From NCBI GenBank assembly GCA_020853635.1, contig JADYYN010000192.1:1-56684 (forward strand): a DNA stretch of 56,684 nucleotides, written 5' to 3'. Positions 16,103-25,053 of this stretch are shown here, in pieces. The notes under the pieces are model-generated. The model saw only the letters and a list, made by a program, of their open reading frames with translations, had not been told where the DNA came from and searched no databases. Made by a program: the position numbers and the translations under genes. Within the stretch, counting starts at the first letter, position 1. Each line of letters begins with the position of its first letter. The stretch comes from Gemmatimonadaceae bacterium. GTDB taxonomy: Bacteria > Gemmatimonadota > Gemmatimonadetes > Gemmatimonadales > Gemmatimonadaceae.

Positions 16103-17467
16103 TCAGTCGATCGCAATCCCGTCGCGGCGGAGTTCCTCGACCGTCGCCGCACGCGCGACCGTGCCAGGCGGATCCTGATACCATCCCGGATCAGACTGCC
16201 CGCTCACGCGCTCGCGCACCTTGAGGATGGTGAACATCCCTCCCATGTCGATGTAGCCCTTCGGCCCAGCGGTGCCCAACATCGGAATGGAATTGCGGGG
16301 TACGGGCATTCCCATCGTCGCGTGTTCGCCCATCCCCCCCTGCCCCATCGTCATGTACTCGGGGAGTACGCTGCGTGTGGCGGCATCGATCTTCTCCCCG
16401 TCGACCCCGAGAAGACTGAGTCCGCTGTGCCCCATCTGGTTCATCGTGTGATGCGTCATGTGACAATGCATCGCCCAGTCACCCGGGTTGGTCGCCTCGA
16501 ATTCGACCGTCCGCGTGCTGCCAACCGGGACCAGCACCGTACTTTCGGGCCACTGCCCGTCGCGTGCGATCGGTCCGCCATCCGTCGCCACCACGCGCCA
16601 CGCGAGTCCATGCACATGAATGGGATGATGACTCATCGCACTCAGGTTGCCGAAGCGGATTCGCACGTCATCGCCAAGCTGTATCACCAAGGGGGCCGTG
16701 GCGGGAAACGCCTTGCTGTTGAACGTGAGCACGTTGAAATCGAGCATCTCGTTCGGATCGGGACGCGACGTGCCGATCCCGATACGCCACTCACTCGAGA
16801 GCATGGCGAAGTCCTTGTTAGGCCGTCGCCGTTCGTCGCGCTGGTGGATCACGAAGAGCCCCATCATCCCCAGCGCCTGCTGCGTCATCTCATCGTAGTG
16901 CGGATGGTACATGTACGTGCCGTACTGATTCAGGTCGAATTCGTAGCGATACGTCTCGCCTGATGGAATCGGTGCGTGACTCAACCCGGCCACCCCGTCC
17001 ATCCCCGACGGAAGGATGATGCCGTGCCAGTGCACACTGGTCGGCTCGGGAAGGCGATTCGTGACGTAGATGCGCACACGGTCCCCTTCAACCGCCTCGA
17101 TGGTCGGGCCGATCGTGCGACCGTTGTATCCCCAGCACGTCGCCTTCAGGCCGGGGGCGAACTCGTGGGAAAACTCTCCCGTCACAAGGTGGAAGACCTT
17201 CACGCCGTCGACCACACGGAACGGGAGCGTCGCACCGTTAGGTGTAATGACCGGCGTATAGTCCTGTCCCGAAACACCTGCGCGAGCACGACGTCGCACG
17301 TGGGCCACTGACACCGCATCCGGAGCTGCCGCGGGCGCCGCTGGTGGGGGCGGCATCTTGTGCCCAGCGTGCTGTGCCTCGGCCATCGTCGCGGCGGCGG
17401 CCGAAGCGGCGAGCACGGAGAGCCCCTGTCCAATCAGGTCGCGTCGTGTCAAGGTCGAGTCGCTCAT
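16103..17467 (-). CDS. Tat-exported multicopper oxidase
   Basis: Periplasmic copper-dependent oxidase, probably oxidising Cu(I) or an organic substrate, 454 residues. The N-terminus has a Tat signal (TRRDLIGQGLSVLAAS). The four copper-ligand motifs are present: HWHG, HPHYDE, HPIHVHG and HCHMTHHTM (type 1 site with an axial Met). Met/His/Gly-rich stretches near the end (MTMGQGGMGEHATMGM) are typical of copper-resistance oxidases such as CopA/PcoA. ATG 17467 gives the Tat motif and lies one base from the stop of the TolC-like gene, so they are co-transcribed. It is the last gene of the blaI-M56 operon. Confidence 0.9.
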   Translation of the reverse strand: MSDSTLTRRDLIGQGLSVLAASAAAATMAEAQHAGHKMPPPPAAPAAAPDAVSVAHVRRRARAGVSGQDYTPVITPNGATLPFRVVDGVKVFHLVTGEFSHEFAPGLKATCWGYNGRTIGPTIEAVEGDRVRIYVTNRLPEPTSVHWHGIILPSGMDGVAGLSHAPIPSGETYRYEFDLNQYGTYMYHPHYDEMTQQALGMMGLFVIHQRDERRRPNKDFAMLSSEWRIGIGTSRPDPNEMLDFNVLTFNSKAFPATAPLVIQLGDDVRIRFGNLSAMSHHPIHVHGLAWRVVATDGGPIARDGQWPESTVLVPVGSTRTVEFEATNPGDWAMHCHMTHHTMNQMGHSGLSLLGVDGEKIDAATRSVLPEYMTMGQGGMGEHATMGMPVPRNSIPMLGTAGPKGYIDMGGMFTILKVRERVSGQSDPGWYQDPPGTVARAATVEELRRDGIAID

Positions 17468-17468
17468 G

Positions 17469-18941
17469 CTAGTGCTCGTCTCGCATCTCGGGGCGGCTCG
17501 CGCCGCGGTCACTGAAGGCCGCCTCTTCCGCCAAGGACAGCGGGGCGAAGGAACCGCCCACCGCACGCTCCAACTCGGCGCGCGTTGACCAGTACTCGCG
17601 CAACGACTCCACGTACGCCTGTCCGGCGTCGATCTCCGACTGTCGCGCCAGGAGCAAGGTGAAGACGGTTTCCTGCATCGCGTTCACGAAGCGCTGCATC
17701 TCGGATACGACCGCGCGGCGAAGCGGGAGCACCGAACGTTGCAGCTGCAACGCGCGGGCGCGCGCCCCGCTGAGCCTCGCGAAATCGCTGGTGACCTCGG
17801 CCGAGATATCGACAGCGAGCGCATCGTGCAGGGCCACCGCTTGTCGCAGCTGGGCGCGCGCGCGTGCCACCCGCCCCTGGCCGCGGTCAAACAAGGGGAT
17901 GGGCACGTTTACTCCGCCGCCTCGGAATGTGCCATCAGGTTCCCGCTCGTACCCCAGCCCGATCGTGCCATCTGCCAGCAGCGCGAACTTCTCGGTGAAC
18001 CCCAACGACCGCGCGACCGACTCGATGTCCTGACGGCGCGCCATGAGGTCCAGGCGACGCGCTTGCGCGACGCGGAGGAGCGTCGCAAGGGTCAGACTGT
18101 CGGCGCCCGGATCCGGGAGTCGCGGCGATACGTTCCACGACGAGTCAGCCGCGACCCCCATCTGTCGCTCCAGTTCGGCCCGCGCCACGCGCCGCGATTC
18201 CTCTGCCCGAATCAACGACAATCGCGACTCGGCCGCCATCGCGCGTTCTTGGGCGAGCGCGAGATCGGACAGGTTTCCCGCCGCGTGCACAGCCGAGGCG
18301 GCGGTCGCACTGGCGTCAGTGACCGTTACCACGCGTTGCCACAGTTCGACCGATTGCTCGGTTGCCTGCGCCTCCACATAGGCAATGCGTACGTCCGCTA
18401 CCACGCGCACCACTGCATCGGCGACTCGCTGCTGCGTCGCGACGAGCGCGCTTGCCGCTATGCGGCGTCGCAGTGGACGCTGCAGCGCGTCGACGAAGGG
18501 AAGCGCGACGTTCGCCAGCTGCACTCCACGCCCTCCCCCACCCGCCCCAAGGACCTCACCCGAGAACACGGGATTCGCGAGCAAGGACGCCTGGACAACG
18601 TCCGCCTGCGCCAAGCCGACCTCCTCGAACGTCGCCCGTAGCGCCCGATTGCGCAGCAGCGCCACCTGCACCGCGGAATCGGCCGTGACCTCACCGCGAA
18701 GGACCGCGCGCACCCGCTCGTCGACGAGCGAGTCCTCATGCGTCCCGCTGGTCCATCGCACGACCAGCGGTGTTCGCGCACCAACGAGGCGCTCGACGGC
18801 ACCAAAGTCCCCGCGATTCGACGCCGAAGCACACCCGACAGAGAGTGTCGCGAGGAGCATATACGTCGGTCTTACCGGTGCGCAGCTCAGCGCGCGTACC
18901 AAGCCGCGCGTGCGGCGAAACAAAACGGCGGTGGGCAACAT
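17469..18941 (-). CDS. TolC-family outer-membrane efflux lipoprotein
   Basis: A 490-residue protein with a lipobox-like LATLSVGCAS about 35 residues in, then two long coiled-coil halves (e.g. ALRATFEEVGLAQADVVQAS; LALAQERAMAAESRLSL; RARAQLRQAVALHDALAV) and ANPVFSGEVLG / VNVPIPLFDRGQG strands, as in OprM/CusC-type channels. It lies directly upstream of the multicopper oxidase (one base apart) and 55 bases after the NTF2-like gene. Its partner pump is not adjacent. With the oxidase it suggests a periplasmic copper detoxification pair, like PcoA/PcoB or CusC. The assignment to copper is inferred from context. Confidence 0.82.
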   Translation of the reverse strand: MLPTAVLFRRTRGLVRALSCAPVRPTYMLLATLSVGCASASNRGDFGAVERLVGARTPLVVRWTSGTHEDSLVDERVRAVLRGEVTADSAVQVALLRNRALRATFEEVGLAQADVVQASLLANPVFSGEVLGAGGGGRGVQLANVALPFVDALQRPLRRRIAASALVATQQRVADAVVRVVADVRIAYVEAQATEQSVELWQRVVTVTDASATAASAVHAAGNLSDLALAQERAMAAESRLSLIRAEESRRVARAELERQMGVAADSSWNVSPRLPDPGADSLTLATLLRVAQARRLDLMARRQDIESVARSLGFTEKFALLADGTIGLGYEREPDGTFRGGGVNVPIPLFDRGQGRVARARAQLRQAVALHDALAVDISAEVTSDFARLSGARARALQLQRSVLPLRRAVVSEMQRFVNAMQETVFTLLLARQSEIDAGQAYVESLREYWSTRAELERAVGGSFAPLSLAEEAAFSDRGASRPEMRDEH

Positions 18942-18996
18942 CAGCGGGCGACCGCGGAGCTAAGAGCGAAGCCGATTCTTGACTTGCTCAACATCG

Positions 18997-19500
18997 TCAA
19001 CTTGGATCGGTGGCGCGTCGGGCCCGCGACGACGTCTGCGTATGGCGTACGACCCATCGGCTGCCACGGCGCTCGAGCACCGCCGTTCCTCTGCCGACCT
19101 GATCAACCGCCTTTCCGCCCATTTCGGCCTTCAGCGAATACCGGAAGAGGGCCCATGCCACGTCTCCAGCGACGTGCACCTCGATGTCGCTCGGCGCATA
19201 CTGGAAGTTCTTCATCTCCTTGAGTTCGGGCGCGAGGTGATGGTCCCGGTAGTCAGCCCACCCGCGGTTGATCCCGGCCCCCTCAACGACCGTCAGGCTG
19301 TCGCCGGCATACAGGGAATCGAGCGCCGCCATGTCGTTGCGCTCCGCGGCGCTGAACAGCGCGCGTAGCACGGCGGCGACGTTCCCGGCATCCGTTCGAT
19401 GCGTCATGGCTGCGTGATCGTGCGCGGCCTGAGCCTGCGTAACAGAAGTCGCGAGGGGCGTGAGGAGGGTCACACCGATAAGCAGGAAAAGTCGCCGCAT
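18997..19500 (-). CDS. Secreted NTF2/SnoaL-like (DUF4440-type) protein
   Basis: A 167-residue protein with a signal peptide (LFLLIGVTLLTPLATSVTQAQA), a short His-rich linker (AAHDHAAMTH) and a cone-shaped NTF2-like domain: VLRALFSAAERNDMAALDSL, then DVAWALFRYSLKAEMGGKA, GRGTAVLERRGSRWVVRHTQ. Members bind small ligands or have catalytic pockets; a role here is unknown. The HxHxAMTH segment could bind metal. The ATG shares one base with the stop of the M56 gene (TAATG), so translation is coupled in the blaI operon. Confidence 0.75.
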   Translation of the reverse strand: MRRLFLLIGVTLLTPLATSVTQAQAAHDHAAMTHRTDAGNVAAVLRALFSAAERNDMAALDSLYAGDSLTVVEGAGINRGWADYRDHHLAPELKEMKNFQYAPSDIEVHVAGDVAWALFRYSLKAEMGGKAVDQVGRGTAVLERRGSRWVVRHTQTSSRARRATDPS

Positions 19501-20564
19501 TACGTCGCTCCATGAGTGTAGGCGAGCTGGCCACTGTGTGGACAGCGATCATCGCCCCAGCGCCAAACGGCGCCGCGGCAAAAAAGGTGCGTGAGCGGGC
19601 CACCCGAATGCTTGTCGCAGTGCACGGGCCCGACGTAATTCGAGCTCGCGTCGGGCAACGGATGGAGGACCATGACACCAGATCCCCACGCCGCGGCAAG
19701 CACGAGCACCGCGCCGACGATCGAGCGGCGTGAGACATGACTGTGAATCGGTGGTTCGAATCCAGCCAGCCTCCTGACTCTCCGCTCGAGCAGATCGGCC
19801 GACTCGAACCCGACGATGCCGTCAATGGTCTCGCGCGGACTGGGCCCGCCGGCGAGCGTCACCAGCGCTGACGCGAGATCGAGCGGAAAACGCGCGGCCG
19901 CAATCGAGTCGGCCTCGATCTCGAAGTCGTCGGCGAGATCGTCGGCCAAGCGACGGAGCGCCGGAATCCAGAACAACAATGTGGCGAGGAACCGACACGC
20001 AGAGAGACGAAGCGGATCGCGACGATTCCGGTGAACGGACTCGTGCGTCAATACGGCCGCCATCTCTTCCACCGTCAGCCGCGAGGGCAGGTCGGCCGCG
20101 ACGTAGATTCGCGGACGCAATAAGCCGGCGGTGAACGCCGGTACCGGACCGCTTCCAAGTGTGTGGATGCAGTCGGGCGGCACGCCGGCCAGCGCGGCCG
20201 CCTCGTACAACCCGTCCCCCGGTTGTGTCGGCGACGTCACCACGCCGCGCAGCACGGCGCGGGCGCGCCACACCGCGCGCGAACGATCGAGCACGGCCAG
20301 TACGAAGCCCAATCCGAGCAGCCAATGAAACAGCCCGTGCACCGGGACCAGCAACAGGTGCAACGAGACGAGGCAGAAGACGCCCAGGTGTTGTCGAGAC
20401 GCCGGGAGCCAATCCACCGCCTTCACCACGTGATGCCCCAGAACCGGGCTGGTACTCAGCACGATCAGAACGGCGAGCCCGATCAGCAGCGTGCGGCGTC
20501 GGTGAACCTCACGTCGACGGAGCGTCGTCGTCAGGACCGAGTCGGGCGACGACGCCGGCATCAC
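19500..20564 (-). CDS. M56/BlaR1-like membrane metalloprotease with a Cys/His-rich C-terminal tail
   Basis: A 354-residue membrane protein. TM helices 1-3 (LLIGLAVLIVLSTSPVLG; LGVFCLVSLHLLLVPVHGL; HWLLGLGFVLAVL) precede a cytoplasmic protease domain with AAVLTHESVHRNRRDPLRL, the HExxH-type zinc site of M56 peptidases, and a downstream acidic segment DDFEIEAD. A last TM (IVGAVLVLAAAWGSGVMVL) follows. Instead of a penicillin-binding sensor domain there is a tail of about 55 residues with Cys/His clusters: VHCDKHSGG, LTHLFC, DDRCPHSG, YTHG. The ATG overlaps the blaI stop by 4 bases. By analogy with BlaR1 it would cleave or inactivate BlaI when stimulated. The tail suggests a metal or redox stimulus (inference). 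Confidence 0.82.
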   Translation of the reverse strand: MMPASSPDSVLTTTLRRREVHRRRTLLIGLAVLIVLSTSPVLGHHVVKAVDWLPASRQHLGVFCLVSLHLLLVPVHGLFHWLLGLGFVLAVLDRSRAVWRARAVLRGVVTSPTQPGDGLYEAAALAGVPPDCIHTLGSGPVPAFTAGLLRPRIYVAADLPSRLTVEEMAAVLTHESVHRNRRDPLRLSACRFLATLLFWIPALRRLADDLADDFEIEADSIAAARFPLDLASALVTLAGGPSPRETIDGIVGFESADLLERRVRRLAGFEPPIHSHVSRRSIVGAVLVLAAAWGSGVMVLHPLPDASSNYVGPVHCDKHSGGPLTHLFCRGAVWRWGDDRCPHSGQLAYTHGAT

Positions 20565-21043
20565 TTCGCCGGGCGTCCGGCGTTTCGTTCGCGGATTCTC
20601 TGGCGAACCAACTTCGCCAACTCCTCGAGTTCCTCCGGCCTCCGCTCCGCCACGACATCCACGAACGATGCCGTGATCGCGTCAGGCTGCAACGACAGAA
20701 TACCTTCAACTACCCGCCGCGACGCGAACTTCATGAACTGCTCTTCTCGTAGCAGCGCTGAATAGTGCAACAGATCGTCCCACGTGGTCCGCGCGAGGAT
20801 TCCCTTCGTCACCAACTTGTTGAGCACCGTGATCGTGGTCAGGTGCGAGACCTGATGCTCCAGCACCAGACGCTCATGAATTTCGCGCGCAGGCGCCGGT
20901 CGATCGAACGACCACACGGTTCGAAGTACGCGTGCCTCCAAGTCGCCGAGGACCTTCGCCAGCCCCTCGGCCGACAGTCGGACAGTGTCCTGCATCTGCG
21001 GAGCGTGTGCTCCCTTTCGATCGAGTCGCGGCGGACGCGGCAT
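20561..21043 (-). CDS. BlaI/MecI-family transcriptional repressor
   Basis: Winged-helix repressor of the BlaI/MecI/CopY family. The core reads LGDLEARVLRTVWSFDRPAP, then VSHLTTITVLNKLVTKGILA, and the C-terminal dimerisation helices include RRPEELEELAKLVRQ. No CxC metal motifs of CopY are present, so sensing must lie in the partner protease. ATG 21043 is 29 bases after a good -10; an alternative ATG at 20995 gives a typical-length start (MQDTVRLSAEG). The stop overlaps the M56 start (ATGA). First gene of the operon ending in the multicopper oxidase, which it probably autoregulates. Confidence 0.85.
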   Translation of the reverse strand: MPRPPRLDRKGAHAPQMQDTVRLSAEGLAKVLGDLEARVLRTVWSFDRPAPAREIHERLVLEHQVSHLTTITVLNKLVTKGILARTTWDDLLHYSALLREEQFMKFASRRVVEGILSLQPDAITASFVDVVAERRPEELEELAKLVRQRIRERNAGRPAK

Positions 21044-21071
21044 GTGAATACGGGGTGAGGCGTTCAGCCAA

Positions 21072-21100
21072 AACATATCGGGTGATTTAGCCTGCGTCAA
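21072..21100 (-). promoter_or_regulatory. Sigma70-type promoter of the blaI-M56 operon
   Basis: On minus: -35 TTGACG (21100-21095), a 17-bp spacer, -10 TATGTT (21077-21072). The expected transcription start is about 21065, shortly before blaI. No TACA-N-TGTA dyad of known BlaI operators is seen here. Confidence 0.6.
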
Positions 21101-21220
21101 ATGGTCGCGGGTCTCCCACTCCGCTTCGCCTCCCCAATCGCCCGGTCGCCTCACGGACGGCGTCTCGATACATTCGCCAGGCCCACTCCACCCCCCCCAG
21201 CGCCTCTATCCGCCCGTCCG

Positions 21221-22531
21221 ATGCCGAACCCGCCCGACGATCCGGCTCGAACCCTCATCGCGCGATGGCGGGATGACCCGGCAGCGACCTATCGGTCGTG
21301 GTTCCTCTGGGAGGAGCGCGTGAAGAATTTTCGCTCCATTCGGCGCGGCGTGCAGGCGGTCGCCCGGGAGATCGAACTCGGAACATTCGGCAACGCGTAT
21401 CGCGGGTCGTCGCTCGAGACGGTCGTACACTCGATCGCCGAGCAGCGGCAGCTGTTCAAAGGTGCCGATCACGCCTGGCTCTGGAAGCCCAAACTCCGGA
21501 TCCCCGATATCTATGAGTCGCCCGACAATCAACGGGCGTTCGGACGCTTCCTCGACACCTGCGTCTGCTGCAGTACTGAAGAACACCTCTTGTCGGCCGT
21601 TCGCGCGCTCGACGCTCTCAAGATCAAGGGATTGGGTCCGACGGCTGCCAACCTGCTCTACTTTCTGCACCCGACACTGGCGCCGCCGTTCAACACCGCC
21701 ATCGTCAACGGGTACAACGCGATGACCGGTGCCAGCGTGAAGCTCGGCAACTGGTCGCACTATCTCGCCATGCGGTCGGGCATTCTCGACTTCAATCGTC
21801 GCTACCGCGACCTGCTGTCGAACGATCTCGGAGCGGTCGCGGGGCTCCTGTTCGACATCGGCAGCGGACGCTACCCCGCTCCGCCGCGCGACGCGGACAC
21901 CGGCAACGCATCGGACCAACGTGCCGCGTGGGAGGCGGAGCTCGCCCGAGTGCGCGAGGCGTCGACCCGGGACGCCAAGGCGCTCGCATCGGCGCGCGAC
22001 AGTGATCGCACCCACACCGAGGTGCAGGGATGGCTCCGTGACCTCGGTCACGCGCTCGGGTACGCCGTCTGGATCGCCGCCAACGATCAGTCGCGTCCGT
22101 GCGGCGTGGGTCGCCTGGGAGACGGATGTCTCGACGCGCTCCCCGTGACGCTCGCCGTGTCGCCCGGGGCGGACGCGGTCCGCCTGATCGACGTCTTATG
22201 GCTCGAACGCGATGGCGAGGGACGTCCAAGCGGCCTCGTCGCCGGCGCCTTCGAGGTCGAGCACACCACGTCCATCTACTCCGGTATCGTGCGAATGCTC
22301 GATCTCGCGCTCGGCGCGCCCAACGCCGCGGTCACCCACCTCTTTCTCGTGGCACCTGACGAGCGCGAACCGGATGTCCGCGCACAGCTCGCCAGACCGG
22401 CGTTCAGCCGGATCAACGATCTCCGTGTTCGCTTCCTCCCATACAGCGAGCTGGCCAATCACCGGGAAAGCATGGCGCGATTTGGCACCGGAATGAAGGC
22501 CGTCGAGGCGGTGGCGCGAACGCTACCCTGA
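21221..22531 (+). CDS. Putative nuclease: helix-hairpin-helix-like region plus PD-(D/E)xK-type C-terminal domain
   Basis: A 436-residue protein. The N-terminal half is helical and contains IKGLGPTAANLLYFL, resembling a helix-hairpin-helix DNA-binding motif. A charged linker follows, and then a C-terminal domain with HTEVQGWLRDLGHALGYAVW, NDQSR, IDVLWL and FEVEHTTSIYSGIVRMLDL, VAPDEREPDVRAQL. The acidic pattern (ID ... EVE) fits a restriction-endonuclease-like fold. I recall this C-terminal pattern from proteins labelled restriction endonuclease-like but cannot confirm it. ATG 21221 avoids a low-complexity Pro-rich leader from 21101. It is a single gene, divergent from blaI, with no methylase or toxin partner nearby. 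The product is probably cytoplasmic and DNA-binding. Confidence 0.6.
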   Translation: MPNPPDDPARTLIARWRDDPAATYRSWFLWEERVKNFRSIRRGVQAVAREIELGTFGNAYRGSSLETVVHSIAEQRQLFKGADHAWLWKPKLRIPDIYESPDNQRAFGRFLDTCVCCSTEEHLLSAVRALDALKIKGLGPTAANLLYFLHPTLAPPFNTAIVNGYNAMTGASVKLGNWSHYLAMRSGILDFNRRYRDLLSNDLGAVAGLLFDIGSGRYPAPPRDADTGNASDQRAAWEAELARVREASTRDAKALASARDSDRTHTEVQGWLRDLGHALGYAVWIAANDQSRPCGVGRLGDGCLDALPVTLAVSPGADAVRLIDVLWLERDGEGRPSGLVAGAFEVEHTTSIYSGIVRMLDLALGAPNAAVTHLFLVAPDEREPDVRAQLARPAFSRINDLRVRFLPYSELANHRESMARFGTGMKAVEAVARTLP

Positions 22532-22548
22532 CGGGAGACTCCGAACCA

Positions 22549-24708
22549 TCAGAGTTCCACACGGCGTAGCAGTTGCGCGTTGATCGCCACGATGATCGTG
22601 CTCATCGACATCAACACGGCGCCGATGGCCGGCGTCAGCACGATCCCCCACGGCGCCAGGACGCCTGCGGCAAGCGGGATCGCCACGATGTTGTAGCCGG
22701 CCGCCCACCACAGGTTCTGCACCATCTTCCGATACGTCGCGCGGGAGAGATTGATGATGCGCGGAATATCGCGTGGATCGCTCCGCACGAGCACGATATC
22801 GCCCGCCTCGACCGCGACGTCTGTTCCTGCTCCCACGGCGATGCCGACGTCCGCCGTCACGAGCGCCGGCGCGTCATTCACGCCATCGCCGACCATCGCC
22901 ACTCGCTTCCCCTCCTGCTGCAGACGCGCGATGTGCGACGCCTTCTCCTCGGGCAGCACCTGCGACAGCACGGTATCAATGCCCAGCTCCTTCGCCACCG
23001 TCGTCGCAACGGCCGTCGCATCACCGGTCATCATCACGATCTCGATCCCCCGCTCGTGAAGCCGGCGTACGGCGTCAACCGACTCCGGCCGGATCGCGTC
23101 CGCCACCGCGAAGGCCGCGCGAACACCCACGCTCCCGCCGCCGACCGCCGGCCCCTCGTCGATGAGATACACGACCCCCTGCCCTCGCATCGCCGCGCGT
23201 TCGCCGAAGAGCTGCAGGTCCAGCGGCACGGTGACGGCCAGACGAGCCACAAGGTTCGGACCTCCCGCCGAGTAGCGTCGCCCGTCGACCGTCGCCCGCA
23301 CCCCGCGTCCCGGGATCGCCTCGAAGTCCGTCGCGCGCGCGACAACCAGATCGCGCGCGGCGGCGCTGGCGACTATCGCGCGCCCAACCGGATGCTCGGC
23401 GTCGCGTTCGACCGCGGCCGCCACGCGCAACGCGTCGTCAGGCCGGAGGTCTTGGACCGTGAGCATGTCCACCACGCGATGTTCGCCTAACGTCAATGTG
23501 CCGGTCTTGTCGAAGACCACCGCCGTCAGCAAACGGGCCGTTTCCAGGCCGCGCCGGTCGCGGACCAGGAGTCCGCTCTGTGCGCCCAACGTCGTCGAAA
23601 TCGCCAACACGAGCGGAACCGCCAGCCCGAGCGCGTGCGGGCAGGCAATGACCAGGACCGTCACGAGACGTTCCACCGCCGTAGCCGCGCTGGCACCCAC
23701 TGCCAACCAGGCCACCAGCGTCACCGCTCCGGCACCGAGTGCAATCCAGGTCAGCCAAAACGCTGCACGGTCCGCCAGCACCTGCGCCCGAGACTTCGAG
23801 CGCTGCGCCTCGGCCACCAGGCGCATGATCCCCGCCAGCGCGGTCCGCTCCCCCGTGTCCGTCACCTCCACGCGAAGCGATCCGGAGCCGTTGACCGTCC
23901 CGGCGATCACTCTGGTCCCTGGAGCCTTCTCGACCGGCACCGATTCGCCGGTGATCATCGATTCGTTCACCGCACTGTGCCCGTCGCGCACCATACCGTC
24001 CGCCGGCACATGGGCGCCAGGCCGTACCAGTACCACGTCACCCGCGTTGAGCGCCTCAACCGACACCTCCTCCTCCCGTTCAGCCCCGCTGTCACCTCGC
24101 ACGCGAACTGCGCGATCGGGGAGGAGCTTGGCGAGCGCGCCCAACGCACCCTGCGCCTGGGCAATGGAGCGCATCTCCATCCAGTGTCCCAGCAGCATGA
24201 TCGTGACCAGCGTGGCCAACTCCTCCCACAACGGCATCCCCGGAAATCCAAGCTCCACGACGGCGCTGAAGACGAACGCGACGCTGATGGCGAGCGCGAT
24301 CAACGTCATCATCCCCGGTCGCCGGTCGCCGATTTCACGCGTCGCGCCGCGCAGGAACGGCGGGCCGCCATACAGGAAGACCGCCGCACCGAAGAGCGCC
24401 GGCACCAGTCGCGCGCCCGTGAACATCGGCGCCTCGTAGCCAAGGGCGCGCTGCAGCATGTGCCCCCAGATGAGCGTCGGAAGCGTCAGCAGCAGCGCAA
24501 TCCAGAAGCGGTCGCGAAACATCGCGACGGAATGACCCGAGTGCCGGTCGTGACCCTCGCTGGAGTCATGATGGTCGGGTGACTCCGGCACTCGCTCGTG
24601 CCGCGCCGACGGTGCGTTCGTATGCTCGGCCGATGGTTCGCGTTGCGGCTCGGACGCGGCCTGCCGATGCGTGTCGTGCGCGTGATGCTCGCTGGATGCG
24701 TCGGACAC
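22549..24708 (-). CDS. copB: CopB-type copper-transporting P1B ATPase with His-rich N-terminus
   Basis: Copper exporter of the P1B-3 class. The N-terminal ~65 residues hold about 11 His (SEHHAHDTH, PDHHD, GHDRHSGHS) in place of an HMA domain, as in CopB. The metal-site helix is VIACPHALGLAVPL (CPH motif, diagnostic of CopB-type pumps). MITGESVPVEK, FDKTGTLTLG, EHPVGRA and GDGVNDAPAL complete the P-type core. The GTG at 24708 has an ideal GGAGGAG seven bases upstream and is preferred over the ATG at 24771. The gene lies 126 bases downstream of the small membrane protein following the PepSY gene. Cu(II)/Cu(I)/Ag specificity cannot be split by sequence. Confidence 0.92.
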   Translation of the reverse strand: MSDASSEHHAHDTHRQAASEPQREPSAEHTNAPSARHERVPESPDHHDSSEGHDRHSGHSVAMFRDRFWIALLLTLPTLIWGHMLQRALGYEAPMFTGARLVPALFGAAVFLYGGPPFLRGATREIGDRRPGMMTLIALAISVAFVFSAVVELGFPGMPLWEELATLVTIMLLGHWMEMRSIAQAQGALGALAKLLPDRAVRVRGDSGAEREEEVSVEALNAGDVVLVRPGAHVPADGMVRDGHSAVNESMITGESVPVEKAPGTRVIAGTVNGSGSLRVEVTDTGERTALAGIMRLVAEAQRSKSRAQVLADRAAFWLTWIALGAGAVTLVAWLAVGASAATAVERLVTVLVIACPHALGLAVPLVLAISTTLGAQSGLLVRDRRGLETARLLTAVVFDKTGTLTLGEHRVVDMLTVQDLRPDDALRVAAAVERDAEHPVGRAIVASAAARDLVVARATDFEAIPGRGVRATVDGRRYSAGGPNLVARLAVTVPLDLQLFGERAAMRGQGVVYLIDEGPAVGGGSVGVRAAFAVADAIRPESVDAVRRLHERGIEIVMMTGDATAVATTVAKELGIDTVLSQVLPEEKASHIARLQQEGKRVAMVGDGVNDAPALVTADVGIAVGAGTDVAVEAGDIVLVRSDPRDIPRIINLSRATYRKMVQNLWWAAGYNIVAIPLAAGVLAPWGIVLTPAIGAVLMSMSTIIVAINAQLLRRVEL

Positions 24709-24834
24709 GGAAGCGCTCCTCCATTGCGTCTTCGAGTGGTTTCGTTCGGGGACATACACAACGACCGGCAAGACGAACTGTCAGATGCAGAGTGGTGTTA
24801 GCGCCTCCGTCGCACGCGTCACGCACCTGACGCA

Positions 24835-25053
24835 CTAGGACGCGTGATCGGCAGGCCGGGCGTCCACGGCCCGGTCTCGCGAGACGTTCTGCGACATGCG
24901 CCATGCGAGCCAACCCAGCATGGCGAGCACCAAGCCTGCGCCGAGAAGGAGCGCGGCGAGGTCGGCGCGGGAGAGCGCGACGCGGCGCCGCGTCCGGCCA
25001 TCGAACCGCACCGCAGGCATCGTGCCCTCTATCTCCGGTGTCGAGAGGCTCAC
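24835..25053 (-). CDS. Small single-pass membrane protein
   Basis: A 72-residue protein: a polar N-terminus (STPEIEGTMPAVRFDGRTRR), one TM helix (DLAALLLGAGLVLAMLGWLAW) and a short charged tail. The GTG at 25053 overlaps the PepSY stop by 4 bases (GTGA), so it is translationally coupled to it; an internal ATG at 25020 is an alternative. I know no family. Its coupling to a PepSY protein suggests an accessory subunit of that system. Confidence 0.6.
   Translation of the reverse strand: MSLSTPEIEGTMPAVRFDGRTRRRVALSRADLAALLLGAGLVLAMLGWLAWRMSQNVSRDRAVDARPADHAS

Noticed and set aside
21060-21110. BlaI operator of the TACA-N-TGTA type at the blaI promoter
   Set aside because: I looked for the known dyad and found none; only the promoter boxes are clear.
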